Source of the DNA: Paracoccaceae bacterium
Lineage (GTDB): Bacteria > Pseudomonadota > Alphaproteobacteria > Rhodobacterales > Rhodobacteraceae
Length of the DNA stretch: 64,000 bases
Reading direction: 5' to 3'
Assembly: GCA_014762635.1 (NCBI GenBank)
Contig: JABURR010000039.1
Coordinates: forward strand, 1 to 64,000
Shown: one piece after another, positions 1 to 7,170 of the stretch
Numbering within the stretch: the first letter of the stretch is position 1
How the letters are laid out: every line of letters starts with the position of its first letter
The notes under the pieces: generated by a model
The model's input: only the letters and a program-made list of their open reading frames with translations
Told to the model about the DNA's origin: nothing
Databases searched by the model: none
Translations under genes and position numbers: made by a program

Positions 1-140
1 CGCATCCCTTCAAGCGATCTGCGCCCCAGGACACGGGTCAGTGTCGAACCCGCCCCACGCACCGCCCCGTCGCCCCCCAACAGGACATGCATGGGCATCA
101 AAGTGTCCAGAGATGCCGTATCAAGGCACAACTCACTCAT
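1..140 (-). CDS. H-NOX-associated (HNOBA/PAS-like) signalling protein, N-terminal fragment
   Basis: The reading frame starts at an ATG that overlaps the stop of the upstream H-NOX-like gene (ATGA) and runs off the left window edge after 46 codons. The visible residues contain the block LDTLMPMHVLL followed by a glycine-rich turn and a G-S-T-L-T-R-V-L-G segment. This is the typical opening of the HNOBA domain, a PAS-like module usually found in proteins that receive the H-NOX signal. Full-length relatives often end in a GGDEF diguanylate cyclase or a histidine kinase, but the effector domain lies outside the window. The four-base overlap implies translational coupling. I am fairly sure of the domain; the output is unknown. 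Confidence 0.7.
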   Translation of the reverse strand, partial: MSELCLDTASLDTLMPMHVLLGGDGAVRGAGSTLTRVLGRRSLEGM

Positions 141-727
141 GCCAGCGGCACAGCGAGTGCAAATTCCCGCCCCTTTGAGAATCCACAGTCGAATATTGTC
201 AATCCTACAGCATGATGTGCGCCACTCACTCGCCCAAAATGTTCTAAAAAGACAAGTGCGCCATAGTCATCTGCCATCGCCCGAAGGACCCCGGAACACA
301 AAAACCCATATCCCGACCAATGCGCATGACAAAAGATCTCGTATTTGCCGCGCGCCAACTCCCGCAACTCCAAGGTCGGCAGGTCCAGATCCGGAACTGC
401 AAGCCGCGCCCTGTCCGGGAGGTCATCCAGGGAATCCAGAAATTCCATGAACGTGTCCCCACCAAAGCGCAGCAGCCTCCGGACCGAAGACATCGACGGG
501 TGCGACACGAGGAAGGCGCCGATATCCTCAAGAATGACGTCACGCGGACGCCGTAGCCTAATGGCTGCCGCGTCAAGGACATCGTCCGTCAGGCGATCCT
601 CGTAGATGAGCATCGGCTCGAAGCCCGGCCCGGGAATATCCGCCTTACGAAGAATATCCTTCCAAGCGTCCTCCCCATAATTCTGGCAGACGAAGGCCTG
701 GATGGAGCGGTTGATCAGTCCATGCAT
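137..727 (-). CDS. H-NOX-like (heme NO-binding fold) protein lacking canonical heme ligands
   Basis: This 196-residue protein has the length and opening (MHGLINRSIQAFV...YGEDAW) of bacterial H-NOX domains, which normally bind heme and sense nitric oxide or oxygen. The region that should carry the proximal heme histidine (consensus L-x-x-L-H) reads L-D-D-L-P-D-R, with Pro104 where histidine is expected. The usual Y-x-S-x-R heme-propionate motif near residues 131-137 is also unrecognisable (C-H-A-H-W). It is therefore probably a heme-free or unusually liganded member. It overlaps the HNOBA gene downstream, its likely partner. The start codon has only a weak ribosome site (GGA). Family confidence is good; the ligand is unknown. 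Confidence 0.8.
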   Translation of the reverse strand: MHGLINRSIQAFVCQNYGEDAWKDILRKADIPGPGFEPMLIYEDRLTDDVLDAAAIRLRRPRDVILEDIGAFLVSHPSMSSVRRLLRFGGDTFMEFLDSLDDLPDRARLAVPDLDLPTLELRELARGKYEIFCHAHWSGYGFLCSGVLRAMADDYGALVFLEHFGRVSGAHHAVGLTIFDCGFSKGREFALAVPLA

Positions 728-738
728 TGTATGTCCGT

Positions 739-755
739 TCGCGTATTACACGCGA
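739..755. promoter_or_regulatory. Perfect inverted repeat upstream of the H-NOX-like gene
   Basis: TCGCGT-N5-ACGCGA is a perfect six-base inverted repeat 12 to 28 bases before the H-NOX-like start codon. It could be a regulator operator or a 5' leader hairpin. It does not resemble an FNR/NnrR half-site pair (TTGAT/ATCAA). No regulator can be assigned from sequence alone. Confidence 0.4.
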
Positions 756-795
756 GCCTAGGACCGGAGGATTAACAAATCCGAAAGATTTGCGA

Positions 796-2547
796 TCAAG
801 GGGTGATCGACAGTTCCACATCCCCGGAAAAGATCGCACGGGCGGTCGGCGCCCCGACACGGAAATCGCCCGCATGAAGCCGGTCGATCAGGGATGGGTC
901 CTGGAACCCGCCCCATGTTCCTGAAATCACGCTTGCTAGATCGAGTGTCTCCCGGTTCCGCGAGGTGAAGGCCTGGACGCTGACCCGATCCCCGTAGACC
1001 TGGGTGAACAACAGAACCTCGTCCCCCGGCGATTTGGGCAGAAGGTCCACCACCAGCGCCAGGCAGCCCGGATTACCTTCGGGTGTCCGGCGGTCGCAGC
1101 TCTGCACCCAGCCGTCGACCATACCGTAGCCGGTCGCGAACATGCTTGCTTCAAGCGCAATGCCTTCGGGGCGAACCACCAGTTTGGAAATGAACTCGTC
1201 TATCGTCGCGTCTCGCGTGCCGCCGCGACCGCTTTCGAACTCCCAACGGGAAGAACTGGCCTCCAGAAGCGCGAGGCGCTCCTTCAAACGCTCGGAATCA
1301 TCCAGGTCCATATTCTCCATCCGGGCCAGCGCGGCCTTTCCAGCCCTGCCCCACTCGCGCCCGATGGACCAGAGGTCGACCTCATCCACCGAGACGGCGC
1401 CCCGCTCCAAACGGGAAAGCTGCGACGCGGCCGAGAGCCACTGCGCGTTGATGGCAGGCGTCAGCCACAGCGCCGCCACGGACAGCAAGACCAGCGCCAG
1501 AACCCCGTTCGCGCGCCGGATCCGTCCCATCCAGTCGGTCCGCATGACCACGGACCCCGCATAGGCCACCGCGTAGAGCGACAGGATCCCCGCCGCCGTC
1601 GCGGCCGCCACACGGGTCGGCGTCCACCCATATTGCTGGACACGAAGCGCCACCGCCCAGAACGCCAGCAGCGTCAGGACCGGGATCATCAGCGCCATGG
1701 CCTGCGCCGCCAGCTTCATCAGGGGGCTTTCCGTGGCCTCCTCATCCCACGCATCTAGCGCCGAGGTGACCAAGGTCACCGCCCCCACCGCTGCAGCCAT
1801 CAGCGTTCCTGCGGCCGACAACCCACCGAAAAGGCCCGACAGACCCCGGAACGGCAGTGCCGCCACGAAAATCGCCAAGACGACCAGAACGAAGGGCAGC
1901 AGCAGTCGCAGAAGCCGGATCGCGAGGAAGGGCGAGACGTAGTCCGACATCTCGTTCACCACGGCAAGCGCAAGCCCCAGCATCATGCCGGTCATGATGT
2001 AGGGCACCGGTTCGATATCCAGCAGGTCCTCGATGATCTCGAGGCCGACAATCTGCAGAAGCGCGTCCGAGAAGAACAAGACCGCCCAGAACAAACCCAC
2101 GAAAGTCCACGCGACGACGAAGCGCACGACGATGCTCCAGGACTCGTTGAACAGGGTCTGGTAGTCGCGCCAGTCCGGCGCCATCCGCCACGCGATGAGA
2201 TAGGGCAAGGGAATGAATACGAGGGCCGAGAAGGCAAAAACGGGCTGACCGCTCTCCATGTAGGGGCCGACTTCGTCGAAACGAAAACTCCCCCAAAGCA
2301 GCAGGAGGGTCGCCGGAATCGCCACCAAGGGGGCCAAAGCCACCGCCCACCGAGGACCGAGGGGACCGGCCATCGCCAGGAGCGACACGAAAAACGCCCC
2401 GGCCGCGGCCGCGATCCCAAGCAACACACGCTCATTCTCGATCCGGTCGGGCAGGATCTCCACGAGGCCCCAAAGCGCCATGCCCGCCAAACCACCCAAA
2501 AGCGCCATCACCGCGCGTTGGATCGCTTTTTCATTCATATCGGTCAT
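796..2547 (-). CDS. DUF4153 domain-containing polytopic membrane protein
   Basis: This 583-residue protein has about ten or eleven hydrophobic segments over roughly residues 10-390, followed by a soluble C-terminal domain of about 190 residues rich in charged residues. The pattern of long helices, including the PYIMTGMMLGLALAVVNEMSDYVSPF region, matches the uncharacterised DUF4153 inner-membrane family. No catalytic motif is recognisable, so no reaction is proposed. It lies upstream of, and on the same strand as, the H-NOX-like gene with a 68-base gap, so co-transcription is possible but not shown. The first ATG is used; a second ATG three codons later is also plausible. Confidence 0.75.
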   Translation of the reverse strand: MTDMNEKAIQRAVMALLGGLAGMALWGLVEILPDRIENERVLLGIAAAAGAFFVSLLAMAGPLGPRWAVALAPLVAIPATLLLLWGSFRFDEVGPYMESGQPVFAFSALVFIPLPYLIAWRMAPDWRDYQTLFNESWSIVVRFVVAWTFVGLFWAVLFFSDALLQIVGLEIIEDLLDIEPVPYIMTGMMLGLALAVVNEMSDYVSPFLAIRLLRLLLPFVLVVLAIFVAALPFRGLSGLFGGLSAAGTLMAAAVGAVTLVTSALDAWDEEATESPLMKLAAQAMALMIPVLTLLAFWAVALRVQQYGWTPTRVAAATAAGILSLYAVAYAGSVVMRTDWMGRIRRANGVLALVLLSVAALWLTPAINAQWLSAASQLSRLERGAVSVDEVDLWSIGREWGRAGKAALARMENMDLDDSERLKERLALLEASSSRWEFESGRGGTRDATIDEFISKLVVRPEGIALEASMFATGYGMVDGWVQSCDRRTPEGNPGCLALVVDLLPKSPGDEVLLFTQVYGDRVSVQAFTSRNRETLDLASVISGTWGGFQDPSLIDRLHAGDFRVGAPTARAIFSGDVELSITP

Positions 2548-2653
2548 CTGGTGCCACCTGCCTCAGCCGTTTTCCGAACCCTAGCGGTAAGTGCAACGTC
2601 CCGCAAAGCGCCACGTCAGAAATTTCGGGAACTCGCGGCGAGTTGCCCGCCGA

Positions 2654-3346
2654 TCAAAACCCGTCCAGCCAATCGGGCAGATGGCCGATGTCCGGCAAGA
2701 CAGCATCGGCAAGCGGCGCCAATTGCTCGGCCGGTGCCACACCCGTCAGCACGGCAACCGTCGCCATGCCGGCGACCCTGCCCGCGATCAGGTCATGGGT
2801 GCTGTCGCCGACCATGACGACCTGCTCGGTCGCGATTTTCATGGCACCGGCGAAGGCCAGGCACATTCCCGGCGCTGGCTTCGCCCCATGACCGCTATCG
2901 GACCCTGCTATGAAATCGAAATGCCCGGTGATCCCGGCCCCGTCGAGATGGGCCTTTGCCGGGGCATGGGCATCATTCGTAGCCACTCCAAGCGACAATC
3001 CACGTTCACGCAGCCCCGTCATCAGCGGCACCAGGGGAGCCGCCTCGATCATCTGGGCCTGAGCCGCTGCGGAATTGATCTGGTTGGCGATCTCCCGCGC
3101 AGTCAGGTGCGGGAACTCGGGGGCGACAAGCCCGACGATTTGGTCCGGCGTCCCGGCGATAACCGGGCTTTCAAGGTCAAATCGCGCAGCCTCCAGATCA
3201 AAGCCTATCCGCGCCGCGAGGCGGGTCGCGCGAACCATGTCGCCTTCGCTAATCTCAACGAGGAAATCCCGCGCCCAGGCACCCCAGCTCAGGTGAAAAT
3301 CGAACAGCGTGCCATCCTTGTCGAAGAGTATCGCGCGAAATGTCAT
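2654..3346 (-). CDS. HAD-family hydrolase (phosphoglycolate-phosphatase-like)
   Basis: This 230-residue haloacid-dehalogenase-superfamily phosphatase opens with FRAILFDKDGTLFDF, which contains the nucleophile and acid/base aspartates (DxDGT). The conserved threonine region is GVATNDAHAP, and the metal-binding motif is MVGDSTHDLIAG near residue 180. The helical insert after motif I indicates a subclass-I cap. The substrate is not determined; small phosphomonoesters such as phosphoglycolate are typical. The start is the ATG preceded by GAGG, which places DxD close to the N-terminus as expected; longer upstream frames are not needed. It is divergent from the MarR gene. Confidence 0.88.
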   Translation of the reverse strand: MTFRAILFDKDGTLFDFHLSWGAWARDFLVEISEGDMVRATRLAARIGFDLEAARFDLESPVIAGTPDQIVGLVAPEFPHLTAREIANQINSAAAQAQMIEAAPLVPLMTGLRERGLSLGVATNDAHAPAKAHLDGAGITGHFDFIAGSDSGHGAKPAPGMCLAFAGAMKIATEQVVMVGDSTHDLIAGRVAGMATVAVLTGVAPAEQLAPLADAVLPDIGHLPDWLDGF

Positions 3347-3391
3347 TTCGGGACATCCTCTCACGTCAAGACCAGCCAGATTTGCACTACA

Positions 3392-3420
3392 TTGACACTC
3401 AAACCGATATATTTGACAAA
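3392..3420. promoter_or_regulatory. AT-rich divergent control region with two TTGACA boxes
   Basis: The 81-base gap between the divergent HAD and MarR genes contains TTGACA at 3392 and again at 3413, 21 bases apart (two helical turns). The second lies inside the short dyad TTTGACAAA, and TATATT sits between them. They could be half-sites for the adjacent MarR protein or a promoter element, but no clean -35/-10 spacing is seen. Confidence 0.25.
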
Positions 3421-3427
3421 GTACATC

Positions 3428-3889
3428 ATGGCGACGGAAACAAAAGAGCGATACCGGCTGCACCAGTCTCTGGGCTATCAACTGTCGGTCACCTCACGCA
3501 TCCAGGAACGCAGGCTGGACGAGGGCTTGAAGGAACTCGGCCTGACCCGGATCACTTGGTGTGTGCTTCTGGCCGTCGGAAACGAAGACCTTGAACACCC
3601 TTCCGCGATTGCCGAATTCGTTGGAATCGACCGAACTGCGACCTCTCGCGCCCTACGCCAGATGGAAGAGGACGGGCTGATTGCCCGCCGCACCGGCACC
3701 GGCGACCGCAGGACGACCAGTGTCCGCCTGACCGACAAGGGGTCCCGCTACCTGGACCGTGGAACCCCCCTCGCGGAATCCAACAATGCGATCCTCGAGA
3801 GCAAACTCACGACATCCGAGCTCGCCGAACTGCGGCGGTTGCTCAAGAAGGTCCGGGAAGGACAGGAAGTGCCGCTGACGCGCCTCTAG
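3428..3889 (+). CDS. MarR-family winged-helix transcriptional regulator
   Basis: This 153-residue protein has the MarR layout: N-terminal dimerisation helices, a winged helix at about residues 50-110 with IAEFVGIDRTATSRALRQMEEDGLIARR as recognition region, and the wing sequence GDRRTTSVRLTDKG, then a C-terminal helix pair. MarR proteins repress neighbouring genes until they bind a small aromatic or an oxidant. The ATG at 3428 matches the family start, although the frame stays open upstream. Its stop overlaps the convergent DUF3572 gene by four bases. The ligand and regulon are unknown; autoregulation and control of the divergent HAD gene are the simplest expectation. Confidence 0.87.
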   Translation: MATETKERYRLHQSLGYQLSVTSRIQERRLDEGLKELGLTRITWCVLLAVGNEDLEHPSAIAEFVGIDRTATSRALRQMEEDGLIARRTGTGDRRTTSVRLTDKGSRYLDRGTPLAESNNAILESKLTTSELAELRRLLKKVREGQEVPLTRL

Positions 3890-4164
3890 GTCCAGTTGAC
3901 CTGCTCTCCCCCCGGAAGCGCCGCCCGCGCGGCCATCAGCACCTCGTAGGCCAGACCTTCGGAATCGCAGAATGCCACGACCCAGGCATCATCCATCAGC
4001 AGGAAATCCAGGATCGCACCGAGGAAGGCGGGATCACCCGCCCCGGCCTTCAGATCTTCGAGCCCGGCCCCGGACGACCCAAGAAAGACCGGCAGCAATT
4101 CGTCATGCCCTGCCACCCACCCCAGGGCCCTGAGGCCTATTTCTTCTGCCTTGTCGCGCTGCAT
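3886..4164 (-). CDS. DUF3572 family protein
   Basis: This small acidic 92-residue protein matches the alphaproteobacterial DUF3572 family: an N-terminal helix A-E-E-I-G-L-R-A-L-G-W, the central D-P-A-F-L-G-A-I-L-D-F-L-L block, and a C-terminal A-R-A-A-L-P-G motif. There is no signal peptide or membrane segment, so it should be cytoplasmic. Its function is not known. It is divergent from the diguanylate cyclase gene and shares with it the intergenic region holding a CtrA-type site, so both genes may be under that regulator. Confidence 0.8.
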   Translation of the reverse strand: MQRDKAEEIGLRALGWVAGHDELLPVFLGSSGAGLEDLKAGAGDPAFLGAILDFLLMDDAWVVAFCDSEGLAYEVLMAARAALPGGEQVNWT

Positions 4165-4186
4165 GTGCCTGCCTGCCCAGTCAAAA

Positions 4187-4201
4187 TTAACCTTTTGTTA
4201 A
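4187..4201. promoter_or_regulatory. CtrA-type binding site TTAA-N7-TTAA
   Basis: Sequence shows TTAA CCTTTTG TTAA, a perfect match to the full CtrA consensus TTAA-N7-TTAA, and both half-sites extend to TTAACC. It lies 59 bases before the cyclase start and 23 bases before the DUF3572 start, in the only stretch between the two divergent genes. In Rhodobacterales CtrA governs motility, gene transfer agents and cyclic-di-GMP genes, which suits a GGDEF target. Actual binding is an inference. Confidence 0.65.
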
Positions 4202-4259
4202 CCCTTTTCATTGAACCCTTAGGCGAAATTTCCGAAACCGCATCGTATTGCGAGGGTCC

Positions 4260-5636
4260 ATGGGTGGCCGTATTTATATTGCAGACATCGACGCCGCCAA
4301 CCGAATAAGTCTCAAGAGCAAACTCTCTGAATCCAATTATGACGTCATCGACGTTTCGGACGACCCCCATCTGTCGGAGCGGTTGGTCCGGGAGCGACCT
4401 GATCTCATCGTACTCGGGGCCGATCTTCCCGGCAAATCCCTCCTGACGGTTCTGTCAGAGTTCAAGGCCCATGACCGCCAGAACGAAACCCCTGTGCTGG
4501 TCGTCGCGCGAACGCCCTGCCCGGGGCTGCGCTTGGCGGCCTTCGCAGCGGGCGTGGAAGACGTCCTTGACCTGCCCGTCGACGAAGGCCTGTTCCTTGC
4601 CAGAGTTCGCAGGGCCCTACGTGCGCACTGCACCTTTCGCCGACTGCGGGAGCGGGCAAGATCCGTCGCGAGCATCGGCTTTCACGAGGGGGTGCCGGCT
4701 TTCACCACAAGAACAAGCCTTGTTCTTGTCTCCGATGATCATGACACCGCCACTCCGCTCGCGTCGCAACTCGCCGATCATATGGGGGCCAGCGTCGACA
4801 TTGTTCCAAGCAATCAGGCGCTTCGGCATCTCGGGAACGTTCCGGCTCCGGACGTTGTTCTGATCGCCTCGGATTGCGCGGCAGATGCATCGCGCCTTGT
4901 GGCCGAACTCGGAAGCCGCCCGGAAACCCGGCACGTTCTATGTGTGCTTAGCTACAATCGCGACAGCCCGGAGAGTGCCATCATCGCGATGGATGTGGGC
5001 GCCAGAGAGGCGGTTCCGGACGACATCGACCCGCGCGAACTCGCGCTGCGCATCGGCAACCACTTGAAGGTCTTTCGCCATCTGGAGGGTCTTCGCAAGG
5101 CAAGTGACCGCGGATGGCTGTTGGCCACAAGGGATCAGTTGACCGGGCTTCTCACCCGTCGTGCCGGGCTGGCCCAACTGGAGAACCTTTCGGACCGGCT
5201 TCGAACGCAGGGTCAGAATTTCGCTGTTCTCTTTCTCGATATCGACCATTTCAAACGGGTGAATGACAATCATGGCCATGCCGGGGGTGACGCGGTCCTG
5301 AGCGAGGTCGCGCGTCGGATCGTCGAGAATCTGGCAAATTCGGCGCTGGTTGTGCGCTACGGCGGGGAAGAATTCCTGGCCGCCCTTCCCGACATCGACC
5401 TTGCGGCGGCAAACGTGGCCGCTGAACGCATACGGCGCGCGGTGGAAGCCATCCCGGTGCCCCTGCCCGGAGGCGCATCAGTGTCGGTGACCGTTTCGAT
5501 CGGCCTTTCCATGGGCGGCAGGATCCGATCCCCGGCCCCGGGCCTGCGGGGCCTGATAGAACAGGCCGACCGGGCCCTCTATGGCGCCAAGGCCGAGGGT
5601 CGGAACCAGGTCACCATCGATCACTCGCCGCGCTGA
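4260..5636 (+). CDS. PleD-type diguanylate cyclase with degenerate receiver domains
   Basis: This 458-residue protein has the PleD layout: receiver 1 (about 1-125), receiver-like adaptor (about 150-275) and a GGDEF domain (about 285-455). The cyclase half is intact, with D-Q-L-T-G-L-L-T-R-R, F-L-D-I-D-H-F-K and GGEEF at 368-372, so it should make cyclic di-GMP from two GTP. The receiver is not intact: the phosphoacceptor position 53 is glycine and the first acidic pocket is altered. The primary inhibitory RxxD just before GGEEF is replaced by A-N-S-A at 359-362. The ATG at 4260 is preferred over a TTG 12 bases upstream because it follows GAGGG. A CtrA site precedes it. Confidence 0.88.
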   Translation: MGGRIYIADIDAANRISLKSKLSESNYDVIDVSDDPHLSERLVRERPDLIVLGADLPGKSLLTVLSEFKAHDRQNETPVLVVARTPCPGLRLAAFAAGVEDVLDLPVDEGLFLARVRRALRAHCTFRRLRERARSVASIGFHEGVPAFTTRTSLVLVSDDHDTATPLASQLADHMGASVDIVPSNQALRHLGNVPAPDVVLIASDCAADASRLVAELGSRPETRHVLCVLSYNRDSPESAIIAMDVGAREAVPDDIDPRELALRIGNHLKVFRHLEGLRKASDRGWLLATRDQLTGLLTRRAGLAQLENLSDRLRTQGQNFAVLFLDIDHFKRVNDNHGHAGGDAVLSEVARRIVENLANSALVVRYGGEEFLAALPDIDLAAANVAAERIRRAVEAIPVPLPGGASVSVTVSIGLSMGGRIRSPAPGLRGLIEQADRALYGAKAEGRNQVTIDHSPR

Positions 5637-6121
5637 CCCCGCACCGCGCGGGCAAGGTTGTGCCGCAGGCGAAATACATACTCGCGTCGCTCGGGCACGG
5701 TCATTTCCGCCAATTGGTCCATCAGCAGCCTTTGCCCGAGGGCTTGTCGCTCAGCGAGGTGTGCCGATTGCTCTGCGAAAAGCCGCTGCACGGCGCCAGC
5801 GTCATAGGGGTCTGCCAGAAGCGCTGCCATCAACCGTTGAAAATGCGCCCGCATTTCACTGCGGCTGGTCGGCAGCGATCGTGCCGAGTCAGTCGCCGCC
5901 CGTGCGAATTCGGCACGATCTTCTCCGGACAGCGCCGCCACGAATGGCGTGTTTCCCAGTGCCCGCATCTGGCGCGGAAGCGGATCGGAGAGACGCTCTC
6001 TCCCCGCCAGCCCCCCAAGAACAACGCCCAGTACAAGCAAGTTGACCGCAAGCGACAGAACGAACGCCACCTGCATCCACCTGGGTGCTCGGATCATCGT
6101 GCGAGTTTCAACATCCGACAT
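5621..6121 (-). CDS. Periplasmic heavy-metal-sensor/Spy-like membrane-anchored protein
   Basis: This 166-residue protein has a short cytoplasmic N-terminus, one membrane segment (about 15-38) and a helical periplasmic domain rich in Arg, Glu and Gln, with L-S-x-E-D-R-A-E-F and V-P-E-R-R-E-Y-V-F-R-L typical of the Metal_resist (CnrX/ZraP-like) family. Such proteins sense or buffer metals or misfolded proteins in the periplasm. The ATG at 6121 is chosen because GGAGGG lies six bases upstream; a GTG at 6127 would abut that site. It is the third gene of a sigma/anti-sigma unit and its 3' end overlaps the convergent cyclase gene. The metal is unknown. Confidence 0.75.
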   Translation of the reverse strand: MSDVETRTMIRAPRWMQVAFVLSLAVNLLVLGVVLGGLAGRERLSDPLPRQMRALGNTPFVAALSGEDRAEFARAATDSARSLPTSRSEMRAHFQRLMAALLADPYDAGAVQRLFAEQSAHLAERQALGQRLLMDQLAEMTVPERREYVFRLRHNLARAVRGQRGE

Positions 6122-6123
6122 CG

Positions 6124-6519
6124 TCACCCCTCCGAAAGGAGTTCGGAATAGGAGGGCGCAAAAGCCTCGGCCGCGTCATAGGCTTGGGCAGCCACGCTGG
6201 CCTCCAGACTTAGAACATCCAGGGTTTCCGGAACGTTTGTCCCGATCCAAATCCCCAGCAGGCTTGCCGCCCCAAGGCCCGCAAGCGCGCGCCAACCTCC
6301 CAATTGAACGAGAACTGGCGCAAAAACCGGAGGTGCCTTCACCGGCTGCCGCGTCTCGGGCTTGTTCGGAATCGGCATCGGAAGGGCTTCGGGTTCCGCA
6401 GGAGCCTCGGCCTCTTCCACGATCCACAGCAACAGGTCCTCGCGCACTTGCGGATTGTTGGCGCGAGCCGCCGCGAAGACATCATCCAATTCTTTCTTGT
6501 CGAGCGGTTTTTCACCCAT
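6124..6519 (-). CDS. Putative single-span anti-sigma factor
   Basis: This 131-residue protein has an acidic cytoplasmic N-terminal part (K-K-E-L-D-D-V-F-A-A-A-R), a proline-rich linker, one membrane segment near residues 75-95 and a short periplasmic tail. I do not recognise a named domain. The call as anti-sigma factor rests on position: its start overlaps the end of the ECF sigma gene by eight bases, it is followed immediately by a periplasmic sensor-like gene, and the topology is what an ECF anti-sigma needs. The ATG at 6519 is preferred over one six codons upstream. The alternative is an uncharacterised membrane protein. Confidence 0.55.
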   Translation of the reverse strand: MGEKPLDKKELDDVFAAARANNPQVREDLLLWIVEEAEAPAEPEALPMPIPNKPETRQPVKAPPVFAPVLVQLGGWRALAGLGAASLLGIWIGTNVPETLDVLSLEASVAAQAYDAAEAFAPSYSELLSEG

Positions 6520-7096
6520 CACAAAACCCCAATTCACGACGCTGGCGCCCCAATTCTTCCGCCAGCGCCTTCTTCCCGCGCGCGGTCAGACTTTCTACCG
6601 CTTCGACGCTTGTGTCCATAACTTCTGCGATTTCCGTGTTTTGGAGCCCATCCAGATGTCTCAGAATGATGGCGGTTCTCTGTCTTTCCGGCAGACTGAG
6701 AAGCGCCTGCTCAAGCGCCGCGGAGCGCGCCTTGTCCTGCAAGGTCTGATCGGCCCGGGGCGACGGGTCCACAGGATCGGGAACCGTATCCAGACCAACG
6801 TTGCGCCGCGCTCTCAACCGATCCGTACAAAGGTTTGTCGCCACCCGGAACGCCCAGGTTGAGACCTTGGCCCGCCCGTTTTCCCACTTCGGCGCGATCC
6901 TCCAGAGCCGGAACATCGTCTCTTGCGTCACGTCCTCGGCTTCCGAGACATCTCCCAGCATCCGGTTGGCATAGGCCAGGATTCTGGGTGCAAGGCGCAG
7001 GGTCAGTTCGCGCGCCGCCGCGCGATCCCCGTTCCCATAGGCAACGAGCAAAGCCTCGTCCGGCGCCTCGCCCAAACCGTCAAATGCCATACTCAT
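6512..7096 (-). CDS. ECF-type RNA polymerase sigma factor
   Basis: This 194-residue group 4 sigma factor has region 2 (G-D-V-S-E-A-E-D-V-T-Q-E-T-M-F-R-L-W) binding the -10 element and core polymerase, and region 4 (L-P-E-R-Q-R-T-A-I-I-L-R-H, then N-T-E-I-A-E-V-M-D-T-S-V-E-A-V-E-S) reading the -35. There is no region 1 or 3, as usual. The ATG at 7096 follows AAGG by six bases; longer N-termini lack a ribosome site. The putative anti-sigma gene overlaps its end. The target promoter is not known; autoregulation through the upstream EF-hand gene would be typical. Confidence 0.9.
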   Translation of the reverse strand: MSMAFDGLGEAPDEALLVAYGNGDRAAARELTLRLAPRILAYANRMLGDVSEAEDVTQETMFRLWRIAPKWENGRAKVSTWAFRVATNLCTDRLRARRNVGLDTVPDPVDPSPRADQTLQDKARSAALEQALLSLPERQRTAIILRHLDGLQNTEIAEVMDTSVEAVESLTARGKKALAEELGRQRRELGFCDG

Positions 7097-7170
7097 TCTC
7101 TGCCTTGCTACCCCGGCGGCGGGATCACGGCAATCGCCGCGCACGAGACAGCCCCGTGCACGGCGCCTGT

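Noticed and set aside
2630-2644. Perfect palindrome AACTCGC-G-GCGAGTT after the HAD gene as terminator
   Set aside because: The centre leaves no proper loop unless the stem is shortened to five pairs and no T-run follows on the minus strand. It may be incidental.
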